A DNA stretch of 64,000 nt from positions 36,618 through 100,617 of the forward strand of contig JACRCQ010000076.1 in the NCBI GenBank assembly GCA_016218915.1, read 5' to 3'. The DNA comes from Deltaproteobacteria bacterium (GTDB taxonomy: Bacteria > Myxococcota_A > Polyangia > Polyangiales > Polyangiaceae). Positions 19,984-29,941 of this stretch are shown piece after piece (position 1 is the stretch's first letter; every line of letters begins with the position of its first letter). The position numbers and the translations under genes are program-made. The notes under the pieces were generated by a model. That model was not told the DNA's origin and searched no databases. It saw nothing but the letters and a program-made list of their open reading frames with translations.

Positions 19984-21159
19984 ATGAGCAAGCCATCTCA
20001 GTTCAGCTTGAAAGAAGGCGCGTGGATCGGCGGCACGCCGTATCGGGTGGTCCGGCCGCTCGGTCTTGGTGGCATGGGAGAGGTCTACGAGGTCGACCAC
20101 ACGCGCACTGGCACGCGCCGGGCGATCAAGGTGCTTCGCGATGCCAAGGACGTGTCCGGCAATGCAGCGGTTCGGCTGACACGCGAAGGCCGCGCGCTCG
20201 CTGTCATCGATCACCCGCACGTGGTGCGCGTCTTCGAGATCGGCGCCATCGCCGATGGCCGTCCCTACTTCGCCATGCAGCTGCTCGAAGGCACGACGCT
20301 TCGCGGCTTGCTCGCACGCGAGCGCAAGCTCGCCCCGGCTCGCGCATTGCGCTTGATGCTCCAGGCCCTGGCCGGGCTCCAGGCCGTGCATGAGCACGGG
20401 ATCGTGCATCGTGACGTCAAGCCGACCAACCTGTTCGTGTGCCGAGGCGAGATGGTCAAGGTGCTCGATTTCGGGGTCGCCAAGCTGCTGTACGGCGCGA
20501 CGATGAGCCCGAGCACCGCCGAGGGGCTGGTGCTCGGAACGATGCGGTACATGGCGCCCGAGCAGCTGAGCGGTGCGCCTGTCTCGTGTGCAACCGATGT
20601 CTACGCTTCGGCGCTCGTGCTCTTCGAGCTGATCGCAGGGAGGCACGCATTCCAGGGGCCCAAGGGCAGCGAGGCATCCGTGGTGGCGCGACTTCGCGAG
20701 GTTGCGCCTCGTCTGTCGAGCGTAGCGGACGTGCCCCTGCCGGCAGCGTTCGATGACGTGATGGCCCGCGCGCTCGACCGCAATCCTGCCAAACGCTACC
20801 AGACGGCCGCTGCGTTTGCAGAGGCGCTGCGCGACTCCTGGGGGACGCGTGTGGTGATCGAACGCGTGCCCCGCCCTTCCCACCTGCCTCGAAAGGTGGA
20901 CCTCGACTGGACTTCGCCGTCCGAGGGAGAGGATACGGCGGAAGCGACCCGCGTATGGTGCCCGGAACGTCGCGTCGAGCCCGAGATGCGGCCGGACGCG
21001 ATGCTTCGGTTGGGCATGGTGGCATCGATTTGCTCGCTCGTTCTCGGGAGCATCGCTGTGACGGTGGCGATTGCGGGGGCCCTTTCGCATGCCGGGCCCA
21101 GGTCCAGGATCGAGCTGCCGCAGGCGCCGGCGGGTCATCTGACGGGCGCTCCGCGGTAG
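19984..21159 (+). CDS. Serine/threonine protein kinase with C-terminal TM segment
   Basis: GLGGMGEVYEVDH...AIKVL...HGIVHRDVKPTNLFV...DFGVAKL...APEQLSG...DVYASALVLFEL. Confidence 0.95.
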   Translation: MSKPSQFSLKEGAWIGGTPYRVVRPLGLGGMGEVYEVDHTRTGTRRAIKVLRDAKDVSGNAAVRLTREGRALAVIDHPHVVRVFEIGAIADGRPYFAMQLLEGTTLRGLLARERKLAPARALRLMLQALAGLQAVHEHGIVHRDVKPTNLFVCRGEMVKVLDFGVAKLLYGATMSPSTAEGLVLGTMRYMAPEQLSGAPVSCATDVYASALVLFELIAGRHAFQGPKGSEASVVARLREVAPRLSSVADVPLPAAFDDVMARALDRNPAKRYQTAAAFAEALRDSWGTRVVIERVPRPSHLPRKVDLDWTSPSEGEDTAEATRVWCPERRVEPEMRPDAMLRLGMVASICSLVLGSIAVTVAIAGALSHAGPRSRIELPQAPAGHLTGAPR

Positions 21160-21201
21160 CCGTCATCCGCGGACCGGCTCGGCAGTGCTAGACTCGGCTC
21201 G

Positions 21202-22785
21202 ATGCGACTTGAGATGAAACGAGTGATGAGCGCGGTGACGCTGGTGTGCGCCGTGCTCGCGATCTCGTTCGGGGTGCGGGCTGACATCCCGCAGACCGTG
21301 CTGCACGAGTTCATCCCGGCGGATTCGCGCGAGGACATCGAGCTGTCGGCGACCACGCCAGATGGGAGCATGCCGGCTGCGATCGAGACGCCGAGCGGTG
21401 TGGTGGCGGCGCCGGACACCACGCGGCTTCCGACGCCGACCGAGAAGTCCTACGGTGGAGCGTCGGCGAACCCGGGCGCGGAGAAGATCTTCACGCCGGA
21501 CCTGGATACGCGTCGTCCTAATGTTTCCCGCTACGACGATCCGTTCTCTCCGTCGACCGCGCCCTACAAGCGTCTGCGCGCGTTCGACGCGGTGCTCGAG
21601 GACTTCTCGATGACGGTGGCCGATTCCGGCGCGCGGAGCGTGCCGGTCGGAGGGGCAGCGCTCAGCACCGAGGACAGCTTCTTCGGGGATCTCACGGTGG
21701 ATCTGGTGCCTGGCGACGGGGTCCCGATTCCGACGGTCGGCCCCGGGGCGCGCGTGATCAAGATGGTGACCGTGCCCGCGGTGGGATTGACGATCACCGC
21801 GGACAGCGCGGACAACTGGTACGCACGCGCCAACGTGCGAGCACGCGTGCGCTTGGTGGAATGGCTCGCGATCCCCCGCGAGACGTTTGGTGGCGTGCTG
21901 CGAGACACGCCGATCTCGCGTCTTCGCGGCGCGCGTCCCGTGCCCGACAACGTCCGAAGGTCCGCGCTCGAAGTCGCGCGCACGATCGGCGTGTCCTCCA
22001 ACGGCACCGTTCGAGATGCCGTCGGGCCCATGGTGGCGTGGTTCCGCTCGTTCGAGCCTTCCGAGGATCCGCCTCGCGGAAGAGAGAACAAGTACCTCGA
22101 CCTCGCACTATCCAAAAAGGGTGTGTGCCGCCATCGCGCCTACGCCTTCGTCGTCACCGCGCTCGCCCTCGGCATCCCGTCGCGGCTCGTGGTGAACGAA
22201 GCGCATGCGTGGGTCGAGGTGTTCGACGGCGCGCTGTGGAGGCGCATCGATCTTGGCGGCGCTGCAGCGCACATCGAGCAGGATCCCGCGGACGCGCGTC
22301 CTGCGCACCGATCGCCTGCCGATCCGTTCCCATGGCCCGCCAAGGCCGATTCCGGCGAGGACAGCGCGCGCCGCAGCCGCGCAGAGCAGGACAGCAACGG
22401 AGGCGGCAACGGGGGAGGCTCGCAGACCGGTCCGTCGCCCATTCGAACGGCCAATGGATCCAACGTCGGGCCCGCGGACCGCGTGCTTTCGACCTCGAGA
22501 ATCGCCATCCTGACCAACGACCCACGCGTGATGCGTGGCTCTCCCCTTCGCGTCGAAGGCACCGTGATCGGCTCGCAAGGACCGTGCAGCCACGTGCGCG
22601 TGGACGTCGTGCTGGTCGACGCGCGCACGTCCAAGGAGATGACGATCGGATCGCTTTCCACCGATGAGCAGGGCAGGTACCAGGGGGCTGTGGTGATGCC
22701 GCTCGAGGTACCGGTCGGGGACTATGACCTGCTGGTATCGACGCCAGGCGACGGCAGCTGCGGGGCGGGCCGAAGCGGCGGATGA
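21202..22785 (+). CDS. Transglutaminase-like domain protein
   Basis: KKGVCRHRAYAFVVTALALGIPSRLV...NEAHAWVEVFDGALWRRIDLGG (Cys/His/Asp layout). Confidence 0.8.
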   Translation: MRLEMKRVMSAVTLVCAVLAISFGVRADIPQTVLHEFIPADSREDIELSATTPDGSMPAAIETPSGVVAAPDTTRLPTPTEKSYGGASANPGAEKIFTPDLDTRRPNVSRYDDPFSPSTAPYKRLRAFDAVLEDFSMTVADSGARSVPVGGAALSTEDSFFGDLTVDLVPGDGVPIPTVGPGARVIKMVTVPAVGLTITADSADNWYARANVRARVRLVEWLAIPRETFGGVLRDTPISRLRGARPVPDNVRRSALEVARTIGVSSNGTVRDAVGPMVAWFRSFEPSEDPPRGRENKYLDLALSKKGVCRHRAYAFVVTALALGIPSRLVVNEAHAWVEVFDGALWRRIDLGGAAAHIEQDPADARPAHRSPADPFPWPAKADSGEDSARRSRAEQDSNGGGNGGGSQTGPSPIRTANGSNVGPADRVLSTSRIAILTNDPRVMRGSPLRVEGTVIGSQGPCSHVRVDVVLVDARTSKEMTIGSLSTDEQGRYQGAVVMPLEVPVGDYDLLVSTPGDGSCGAGRSGG

Positions 22786-22930
22786 TCGCGAAAACAATAG
22801 GTATTCTTCGGATCCAAGACGCGTTGTGCCACGTGCGCTCACCGGCCCGAAGTCCCTGGGCTGACCGTGCGCGGTTCTTTCGTTGACGCCACGCCGCGGC
22901 TCACTACGATTCCATAGCGGAGGTGCAGAG

Positions 22931-23911
22931 ATGCGCTCTACCGCCTGGCTTGTCCTTCCATTGCTTGCAATTGCCCCGTTCTACGCGTGCGCACAGGGCA
23001 CGCCCACGGACAACGTGATCCCCGGAAACCCGCAGGACGGAAGTGTCGGGGGCGCCGGCGGAGAGCAGGGTGGCGGCGCCGGACAAGCCGGTGGCGCAGG
23101 CACCCAGAGCAATGGCGGCAGCCAGAATCAGGGGGGCAGCGCAGGCACAGCGGGCAGTGCAGGCACCGCAGCGGGTGGCGCAGCTGGAAGCGGCGGCGTC
23201 GCAGGCGGCGGCGGTAGCAGCGGTGCCGCAACCGGTGGCACAGCGGGCAGCGGCGCTGGCGGTGGTGGCACAGGTGGCAACAACTGCACGCCTCCGGTGC
23301 CCAACGCGCCTTGCGACACGTTCCCGCAGTGCGGCTGCAAGGCAGGCGAATCTTGCGACGTCAACAACGCGCAAACCGGCATGACCCAGTGCGGACCTAC
23401 GGACGACATCCCCAAGGGAACGGTCTGCCAGTACAACAACTCCTGCGCCCCTGGCCTGTCGTGCGTGGGGTTGACCTGCAAGCCGTTCTGCGAGAAGGCG
23501 ACCGATTGCAGCACTTCCGGAGCTGATTGCATCGGGGTGCAGTACACGCAGACCGACGGTGGATCAGGCGATGTGCCTGCCATGAAGGTGTGCACCGATC
23601 AGTGTGATCCGATCACGTCGCAAGGCTGCGGGGCTGGCGCTGGCTGCTACCCGATCGACGATCTCAACGTCAAGCCTGGCCATTCGCTCTGCGCAAAGGC
23701 TGGAACGAGCACCACGACGTGCAGCCCGACGGTCGACTGCGCACCAAGCTACGTCTGCCTGAGCGACAACCAGTGTCACAAGTGGTGCCGGTCCACGGTC
23801 CCGACCGACTGCACCGGTGGGCAGACCTGCTATCAGTTCCAGGACAACAGCACGCCGCCGGTCGTGGGCTTCTACTATGTCGGCGCGCAGGGCTTCGGCG
23901 TGTGCGGCTGA
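22931..23911 (+). CDS. Gly/Ser/Ala-linker, Cys-rich lipoprotein
   Basis: Signal peptide with LAIAPFYACAQ, long GGxGG linker, then about 200 aa with many Cys. Confidence 0.75.
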   Translation: MRSTAWLVLPLLAIAPFYACAQGTPTDNVIPGNPQDGSVGGAGGEQGGGAGQAGGAGTQSNGGSQNQGGSAGTAGSAGTAAGGAAGSGGVAGGGGSSGAATGGTAGSGAGGGGTGGNNCTPPVPNAPCDTFPQCGCKAGESCDVNNAQTGMTQCGPTDDIPKGTVCQYNNSCAPGLSCVGLTCKPFCEKATDCSTSGADCIGVQYTQTDGGSGDVPAMKVCTDQCDPITSQGCGAGAGCYPIDDLNVKPGHSLCAKAGTSTTTCSPTVDCAPSYVCLSDNQCHKWCRSTVPTDCTGGQTCYQFQDNSTPPVVGFYYVGAQGFGVCG

Positions 23912-23951
23912 TCTCGGGTTCCACCCCCCACAGAGAATCTTCGAGCCAGCG

Positions 23952-24482
23952 ATGAACACTCCGAGCACGCACCCTCCTTTCGAGTCCAGCGTCAACGCGG
24001 AGACCCTCGGGCGGATCGGCCTGTTCGGTGGGCTCAACGAGGAGATGCTGACCTTCATCGCGGGCTGCTTGCGCGTGAGCACGCTGTCGCCTGGCGACGC
24101 TGTCTTCCACGAGGGGGAAAACGCAGCCGAGATGTTCGTGGTTCTCAGCGGCGAATTCGAAGTGCTCAAGCGATCCAAGCGCGGCATCGACGCGCGCGTC
24201 GCCATGCTCGGCATGGGTGACTGGTTCGGTGAGATGTCGATCCTCGACGTGCAGCCGCGCTCGGCCACGGTGCGCGCGCTCGCACCGTCGCGGCTCTTGC
24301 TGATCACGTCCGGCGACCTTGACGCGATCTACCGAAAAGATCAGAAATCCTACGCGCTGCTCGTGCTCAACGTTGCACGCGAGCTCAGCCGTCGCCTTCG
24401 CGTTGCCGACGGCATCCTCGCGGATCTGGTTGTGAGCTTGATTGACGATCTCGTGTCGTCACGACACGGGACCGCGACGTGA
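23952..24482 (+). CDS. Cyclic nucleotide-binding domain protein
   Basis: LFGGLNEEMLTFIAGCLRV...VFHEGENAAEMFVVLSGEFEV...GDWFGEMSILDVQPRSATVRAL. Confidence 0.93.
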   Translation: MNTPSTHPPFESSVNAETLGRIGLFGGLNEEMLTFIAGCLRVSTLSPGDAVFHEGENAAEMFVVLSGEFEVLKRSKRGIDARVAMLGMGDWFGEMSILDVQPRSATVRALAPSRLLLITSGDLDAIYRKDQKSYALLVLNVARELSRRLRVADGILADLVVSLIDDLVSSRHGTAT

Positions 24483-24977
24483 TCAATCCGGGCTGACGCC
24501 GTCGATTGCTACATCTTCCGACGAGTCGATCGGTGCATCGGTCGCGTCGTCGAGCGGCCCATCTTGTTCGCCATCCGTCGGCGCATCGACGCCGCCGTCG
24601 TTGACCTGGCCCGCACCGCCCGAGGCGCCAGCTGCGCCAGCCGTGCCAGCTGTGCCGCCTGTGCCAGCGGCTCCGCCAGCACCGCCCGCGCCTCCGGAGC
24701 CAGCAGATCCACCTTTGCCGCCTCCAGCGGCACCAGCAGATCCGCCCTTCTCGCCACCATCCGAACCCGCGCCTCCACCCTGGGCACCGCCGCCCTGGGA
24801 TCCATCCGCCGCAGCATCTTGCTTGGACCCACCGCCGCTTCCACCGCTGCCCGCGCCGCCACCACTGCCAGTCGCCATGGGTGGTTCAGGCTGCGGGTTG
24901 AGCGCACAAGCACCGAGCACCAGGAGCGCTGCGACCAGGCAGGCACCAGGAAGGAGGGACAGGTTCCGCTGGCACAT
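24483..24977 (-). CDS. LNPQPEPP-motif lipoprotein (copy 1)
   Basis: MCQRNLSLLPGACLVAALLVLGACALNPQPEPPM..., Gly-rich linker, acidic tail. Confidence 0.75.
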   Translation of the reverse strand: MCQRNLSLLPGACLVAALLVLGACALNPQPEPPMATGSGGGAGSGGSGGGSKQDAAADGSQGGGAQGGGAGSDGGEKGGSAGAAGGGKGGSAGSGGAGGAGGAAGTGGTAGTAGAAGASGGAGQVNDGGVDAPTDGEQDGPLDDATDAPIDSSEDVAIDGVSPD

Positions 24978-25099
24978 GCGCGCGATGCTAGCACTTTTCG
25001 CTCCATCGCGGTTTGCTCTGAAAGCAAAGTACCACGCCTGTGCGCCATGGCACAGAATGGCACAAACCGGACCCGCGCGTCAGGGGTGGCAGAGCTGGC

Positions 25100-25558
25100 T
25101 CAATCCGGCGCGGTCACGTCCGGGGGCTCAGCCTCAACCTCGCTCGCGTCTGAGCCCGCACCGTCCGTATCCGATGCCTCGCACCCGCCGTCCTGCTCGC
25201 AAGCACCATCCCACGCGGCGTCACTGCTGTCGCACGCTGCATCGCACGCACCGTCTTCGCCATTGCACTTGCAGTCATCGCCTTCGCACGCGTCGGACGG
25301 GGCAGCGTCTGCATACCAGCCGGTGCCGCCGGCGCCGCCCATGCTCGCTCCGCCTGCGCCTGACGCGCCGCTTGCGCCGCCGCCGTTTGCTCCCGCATGG
25401 CCTGCGTCATGTTGCGTGGTGCCGCCGCTTCCACCGGTTGCGCCTGGCACTGCCATCGGGGGTTCGGGCTGCGGATTGAGAGAGCACGACGTCAGCCACA
25501 CGCAAGCTGCAGCGAATGCTGACGCCAGAACGATGGAAGCCCGTATCCCCAGTGCCAT
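25100..25558 (-). CDS. LNPQPEPP-motif lipoprotein (copy 2), Cys/Asp-rich tail
   Basis: MALGIRASIVLASAFAAACVWLTSCSLNPQPEPPM...; CEGDDCKCNGEDGACDAACD. Confidence 0.75.
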   Translation of the reverse strand: MALGIRASIVLASAFAAACVWLTSCSLNPQPEPPMAVPGATGGSGGTTQHDAGHAGANGGGASGASGAGGASMGGAGGTGWYADAAPSDACEGDDCKCNGEDGACDAACDSSDAAWDGACEQDGGCEASDTDGAGSDASEVEAEPPDVTAPD

Positions 25559-25696
25559 GCGTTCGACGGTAGCACTTTTCGCACCAGAGCGATGCGTGCG
25601 CACCTGTGCAGCGGAGCGCTGCAGTGCATGGACCCTGAGCGCATGGACCCTGACCGAGCGATAGCGGTCCAGACGCGCATCAGACGGGAATTGCGA

Positions 25697-26119
25697 TCAA
25701 TCCACGGCGTTCGCGTCGACTTCGCTGTCCTCATCCCCCGCGCCATCAGCGTGCGCATCGGTACCGCCCTCGCAGGGGCACATCGCATCCGGGTCTGCGT
25801 CCCACGAGCCGCCTTCACAGCCGCCGTCGTCAGCGGTCGCGCAGGGGCAATTGCAGTCGAAGCAGCCTGCATCGTCGGTCAGCGGCGCATCACCGACGCT
25901 CGCGTCATGCATCACGGAGCCACCCGAGCCTCCTGCATAGGCGCCGGCAGCGCCAGAGGCTCCGCCCATACCCGTGCTACCTCCGCCGCCTCCACCCGCG
26001 TCCTGGGTGCCGACCCCATCGATCATCGGGGGCTCCGGCTGTGGATTGAGCGAGCAGGCGGCGACCATGGCGACGCACGCCGCAAGGGCAAGCCAGAGGT
26101 AGTGGGAGCGAGCGAGCAT
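25697..26119 (-). CDS. LNPQPEPP-motif lipoprotein (copy 3), Cys/Asp-rich tail
   Basis: MLARSHYLWLALAACVAMVAACSLNPQPEPPM...; CFDCNCPCATADDGGCEGG. Confidence 0.75.
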   Translation of the reverse strand: MLARSHYLWLALAACVAMVAACSLNPQPEPPMIDGVGTQDAGGGGGGSTGMGGASGAAGAYAGGSGGSVMHDASVGDAPLTDDAGCFDCNCPCATADDGGCEGGSWDADPDAMCPCEGGTDAHADGAGDEDSEVDANAVD

Positions 26120-26246
26120 GGCAGTAGCTTCCCCTAGCACAACGCGGGCCAGCTTCCAGAGGGCCGCGCTGGTGCATTCATCCTACATGCGGCTGCGGCG
26201 TAGGCCAAGCTTGCGCTTCGACATGGGAAGGCGGGATACAGACAGC

Positions 26247-26936
26247 ATGATCGAGGCAACGATCGGGCAAGCGCTTGGCGCGGTGAAGGAGCGCATCGCA
26301 CGAGCTGCGGAGCGGGCAGGGCGTCGGCCGCAAGACGTACTTCTGGTGGCCGTGTCGAAGACGAAGTCAGCGGCAGCCGTTCGCGAAGCGTACGAAGCGG
26401 GGCAGAGAGACTTCGGGGAGAACTACGTGCAGGAGCTTGCGGGCAAGGCGTCGTCGCTCAGCGATCTGCCGGATCTGCGCTGGCACATGATCGGGCATCT
26501 GCAGACGAACAAGGCGAAGCAGGTGCTCAAGATCGCGCACATGGTGCAGACCGTCGACAGCGTGCGGCTTGCAGCGGAGCTGGGTGCGCGTGCACAGCAA
26601 GCGGGCAAGCGACTGCCGGTGCTGCTCGAGGTGAACGTAGGAGCCGAGGAGCAGAAGAGCGGGGTGAGTCTGCATCAGGCGCGCGATCTGATGGAGGCGG
26701 TTGGTCAGCAGGAGGCATTGGAGCTGCGCGGGCTGATGACGGTGCCGCCGTTCGAGCTCGATGCCGAGCAGACGGCGCCGTACTTCAGGAGGATGGCAGA
26801 GCTGCGAGAGGAGCTTGGGGGCGCGCTGCTGCTGCCGGAGCTGTCGATGGGGATGTCGCACGACTTCGAGGTGGCGATCGAGCATGGGGCGACGATGGTG
26901 CGCGTGGGGACGTTGGTGTTCGGCTCGAGGACGTGA
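26247..26936 (+). CDS. YggS/PROSC family PLP-binding protein
   Basis: LLVAVSKTKSAAAVREAYEAGQRDFGENYVQEL...WHMIGHLQTNKAK...MGMSHDFEVAIEHGATMVRVGTLVFG. Confidence 0.95.
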   Translation: MIEATIGQALGAVKERIARAAERAGRRPQDVLLVAVSKTKSAAAVREAYEAGQRDFGENYVQELAGKASSLSDLPDLRWHMIGHLQTNKAKQVLKIAHMVQTVDSVRLAAELGARAQQAGKRLPVLLEVNVGAEEQKSGVSLHQARDLMEAVGQQEALELRGLMTVPPFELDAEQTAPYFRRMAELREELGGALLLPELSMGMSHDFEVAIEHGATMVRVGTLVFGSRT

Positions 26937-27226
26937 GGGGGTGGGCGGGCAGGGCCCACAAAAACGGCGTGGTTCCATGATGGAAGCGGATCTCGAGCGA
27001 TTTTCGAACAAAATCGGTTGCTAGGTGGTTGGCGAGTTGCTAGAACGCGCGCTCCCTGATTTGGCCCTTCCTTTTGGGAGGGGCAGCGAAGGCGAGCCGT
27101 AACGGCGCACGCAGGATTCACGTTCCCTGGAAAGGCTGCGCACAGCCAACCAAAGCGCAGCGATGGAAAGGGGCTTCCAACGCGAATCCCACCCCGTGCG
27201 AACGACGGACGCCGAGAGGATGTCCG

Positions 27227-27568
27227 ATGATAAGCAAGGCGAGTGCGATGTTTGCGCGGATCGCGCCGCGCAAGGCCAGGGTTGTCGCCGATCTGGTTCG
27301 GGGCAAGGACGCCGGAGCTGCGCTCCAGATGCTCGAGTTCCTTCGCAAGTCGGCAGCGCCGGTCGTCAGGAAGCTCATCGAGAGCGCCCTGGCGAATGCG
27401 CGTCAACTGGCACCCAACGCGGACGTGGACAAGCTGTTCGTGAGCCGCATCACCGTGGACAAGGGGCCCAACCGCCAGATGCGTCGCTGGCGTCCTCGGG
27501 CGATGGGCAGGGCTACACGCATCACCAAAGGCGTGAGTCACATCCTGGTTGAACTGGACGCGCGCTAG
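27227..27568 (+). CDS. rplV: Ribosomal protein L22
   Basis: ARIAPRKARVVADLVRGKDAGAALQML...GRATRITKGVSHILVEL. Confidence 0.95.
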   Translation: MISKASAMFARIAPRKARVVADLVRGKDAGAALQMLEFLRKSAAPVVRKLIESALANARQLAPNADVDKLFVSRITVDKGPNRQMRRWRPRAMGRATRITKGVSHILVELDAR

Positions 27569-27583
27569 GCAAGAGGATTTCCG

Positions 27584-28276
27584 ATGGGACAGAAGACTCA
27601 TCCGTATGGCTTCCGCCTTGGCGTCATCAAGACGTGGACCTCGAAGTGGTACGAGGACAAGGCGTATTCGAAGTGGCTGCACGAGGACATTCGCATCAAG
27701 CGGGCGGTCAAGGACTACCTGTACAACGCCAACATCGCGGGCGTTGAGATCGAGCGTGCGGCCAACAAGGCCAAGGTGATCGTGTTCACGGCTCGTCCGG
27801 GCATGGTCATCGGCAAGGGTGGCAAGGGCATCGAGACCCTGAAGGTCGGCAACATCAAGACTGCGCAGAAGGGCGAAGCGAAGTTCCCGGGCGTGCAGGC
27901 GTTCACCGACAACGAGGTGTTCATCGACGTCCAGGAAGTGCGCAAGGCCGAGACGAACGCGCAGCTGGTGGCCGAGAACATCGCCACGCAGCTGGAGCGT
28001 CGTGTGGCGTTCCGTCGCGCGATGAAGAAGGCGGTGTCCACGGCGATGAAGTTCGGCGCCAAGGGCATTCGCGTGCGTTGCGCGGGGCGTCTGGGTGGCA
28101 GCGAGATGAGCCGGGTGGAGATGTACCGCGAAGGGCGGGTGCCGCTGCACACGCTGCGAGCGGACATCGAGTTCGGCCTGGCAGAGGCGAAGACGACCTA
28201 CGGCGTAATCGGCGTCAAGGTCTGGGTATTCAAGGGCGAGGTTCTGCAGCGCAAGGCGCGGCGGATCCCAGCGTAG
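27584..28276 (+). CDS. rpsC: Ribosomal protein S3
   Basis: [23 protein letters not shown]...[16 protein letters not shown]. Confidence 0.97.
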   Translation: MGQKTHPYGFRLGVIKTWTSKWYEDKAYSKWLHEDIRIKRAVKDYLYNANIAGVEIERAANKAKVIVFTARPGMVIGKGGKGIETLKVGNIKTAQKGEAKFPGVQAFTDNEVFIDVQEVRKAETNAQLVAENIATQLERRVAFRRAMKKAVSTAMKFGAKGIRVRCAGRLGGSEMSRVEMYREGRVPLHTLRADIEFGLAEAKTTYGVIGVKVWVFKGEVLQRKARRIPA

Positions 28277-28291
28277 TGGTGGAGAGAGGTC

Positions 28292-28708
28292 ATGCTTTCC
28301 CCGAAGAGAACCAAGTACCGGAAGATGCAGAAGGGCAACTCGCGAGGCCTGGCCTATCGCGGGTCCGACGTATCCTTCGGTGATTTCGGCCTGCAGGCGA
28401 TCGAGCCGGGGCGTCTGACGTCGCGTCAGATCGAGGCCGCGCGTATGGCGATCACCCGCCATGTCAAGCGCGAGGGCACGCTCTGGATCCGGGTCTTCCC
28501 CGATCGTCCGATCACCAAGAAGCCGCTCGAAGTCCGCATGGGCGGGGGCAAGGGAGCGCCGGAAGAGTGGGCGGCGGACATTCGCCCCGGGCGCGTGATG
28601 TACGAGATCGCGGGAGTCAACGAGGCGATGGCGCGCGAGGCGTTCCGACTCGCCGCGCACAAGCTCCCGCTTGCGTGCAAGTTCCTCGTGCGCGGAGACA
28701 TCACATGA
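28292..28708 (+). CDS. rplP: Ribosomal protein L16
   Basis: [60 protein letters not shown]. Confidence 0.97.
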   Translation: MLSPKRTKYRKMQKGNSRGLAYRGSDVSFGDFGLQAIEPGRLTSRQIEAARMAITRHVKREGTLWIRVFPDRPITKKPLEVRMGGGKGAPEEWAADIRPGRVMYEIAGVNEAMAREAFRLAAHKLPLACKFLVRGDIT

Positions 28709-28914
28709 AGTCCAAGGACCTGCGCGAGCGATCGACGGAGGATCTGGTTCAGCTGGTAGCGCAGCTTGGAACGGATCTGTTCCAGTTCCGCATGAAAAAC
28801 TTCACCAACCGTCTCGATGACACGAGCCTGGTACGCAAGACCAGGCTGGACATCGCTCGGGTGCGAACGATCCTGGCCCAGCGCGAGCAGGCAGCCAAGA
28901 GCGAGGCGAGGTAG
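28705..28914 (+). CDS. rpmC: Ribosomal protein L29
   Basis: [41 protein letters not shown] overlap with rplP. Confidence 0.93.
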   Translation: MKSKDLRERSTEDLVQLVAQLGTDLFQFRMKNFTNRLDDTSLVRKTRLDIARVRTILAQREQAAKSEAR

Positions 28915-28916
28915 TC

Positions 28917-29225
28917 ATGGTCAACGAGCAGACGACCCAGGGCGCTGCGCCCGCGAAGCCGGAATCCGAGGCCACCAAGAGGCGGACGATGACGGGGCGC
29001 GTGACCAGCGACAAGATGGACAAGACCGCGGTGGTCGAGGTCGTGAAGTACGCGCCGCACGCGGTGTACAAGAAGTACGTGCGCACTCGGACGCGCTTCA
29101 AGGCGCACGACGAGAAGAACGAGTGCAAGGTCGGCGATCAGGTCGAGATCGTCGAACACCGGCCGCTGTCCCGCGAGAAGCGCTGGAAGGTCGCGCGCAT
29201 CATCAAGCGCGCCGTGGTCGAGTGA
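28917..29225 (+). CDS. rpsQ: Ribosomal protein S17
   Basis: [42 protein letters not shown]. Confidence 0.95.
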   Translation: MVNEQTTQGAAPAKPESEATKRRTMTGRVTSDKMDKTAVVEVVKYAPHAVYKKYVRTRTRFKAHDEKNECKVGDQVEIVEHRPLSREKRWKVARIIKRAVVE

Positions 29226-29238
29226 GCGAGGTGAAGCC

Positions 29239-29607
29239 ATGATCCAGATGCGCACAATCCTCGATGTCGCCGACAACTCCGGTGCCCGCTCCGTGCAGTG
29301 CATCAAGGTGCTCGGCGGCTCGCGACGCAAGTACGCCGGCCTCGGTGACGTCATCGTGGTCTCCATCAAGGAGGCCCTGCCGAACACCAAGGTCAAGAAG
29401 GGCGACAAGGCCAAGGCCGTCATCGTGCGCGTCGCGCACGTCTGCCCTCGCCCGGATGGAAGCTACATCCGTTTCGACACCAACAGCGCCGTGCTGGTCA
29501 ATCCGCAGATGGAGCCGATTGGCACGCGCATCTTCGGGCCGGTGGCGCGCGAGCTCCGCGGCAAGAAGTTCATGAAGATCATCTCGCTTGCGCCGGAGGT
29601 GCTGTGA
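29239..29607 (+). CDS. rplN: Ribosomal protein L14
   Basis: [46 protein letters not shown]. Confidence 0.97.
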   Translation: MIQMRTILDVADNSGARSVQCIKVLGGSRRKYAGLGDVIVVSIKEALPNTKVKKGDKAKAVIVRVAHVCPRPDGSYIRFDTNSAVLVNPQMEPIGTRIFGPVARELRGKKFMKIISLAPEVL

Positions 29608-29933
29608 TGAGGCGCATTCGCAAGGGTGACCTGGTCCAGGTCATCAGCGGCAAGTACAAGGGCGCCAAGGGTCGCATCCTGGTCGTGCTCGCCGACGAGG
29701 ACAAAGTCGTCGTCGAGGGCATCAACATCAAGAAGCGTCACGTCAAGCCCAACGCGAAGATGCCGCAAGGCGGAGTGGTGGAGCGCGAAGCGCCGATCCA
29801 TTCCTGCAAGGTGATGCCGATCGATCCGAGCACCGGAAAGCCGACGCGTGTGCGGATCAAGATCGAGGACGGCAAAAAGGTAAGGGTCGCCGTCAAGAGC
29901 GGCACCCTTCTCACGGCTACGGCTAATCCCTGA
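29607..29933 (+). CDS. rplX: Ribosomal protein L24
   Basis: [48 protein letters not shown]. Confidence 0.96.
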   Translation: MRRIRKGDLVQVISGKYKGAKGRILVVLADEDKVVVEGINIKKRHVKPNAKMPQGGVVEREAPIHSCKVMPIDPSTGKPTRVRIKIEDGKKVRVAVKSGTLLTATANP

Positions 29934-29941
29934 GGCTTGTC

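Noticed and set aside
26705-28660. 651-aa minus ORF antisense to ribosomal genes
   Set aside because: Covers rplV/rpsC/rplP on the opposite strand; composition artefact.
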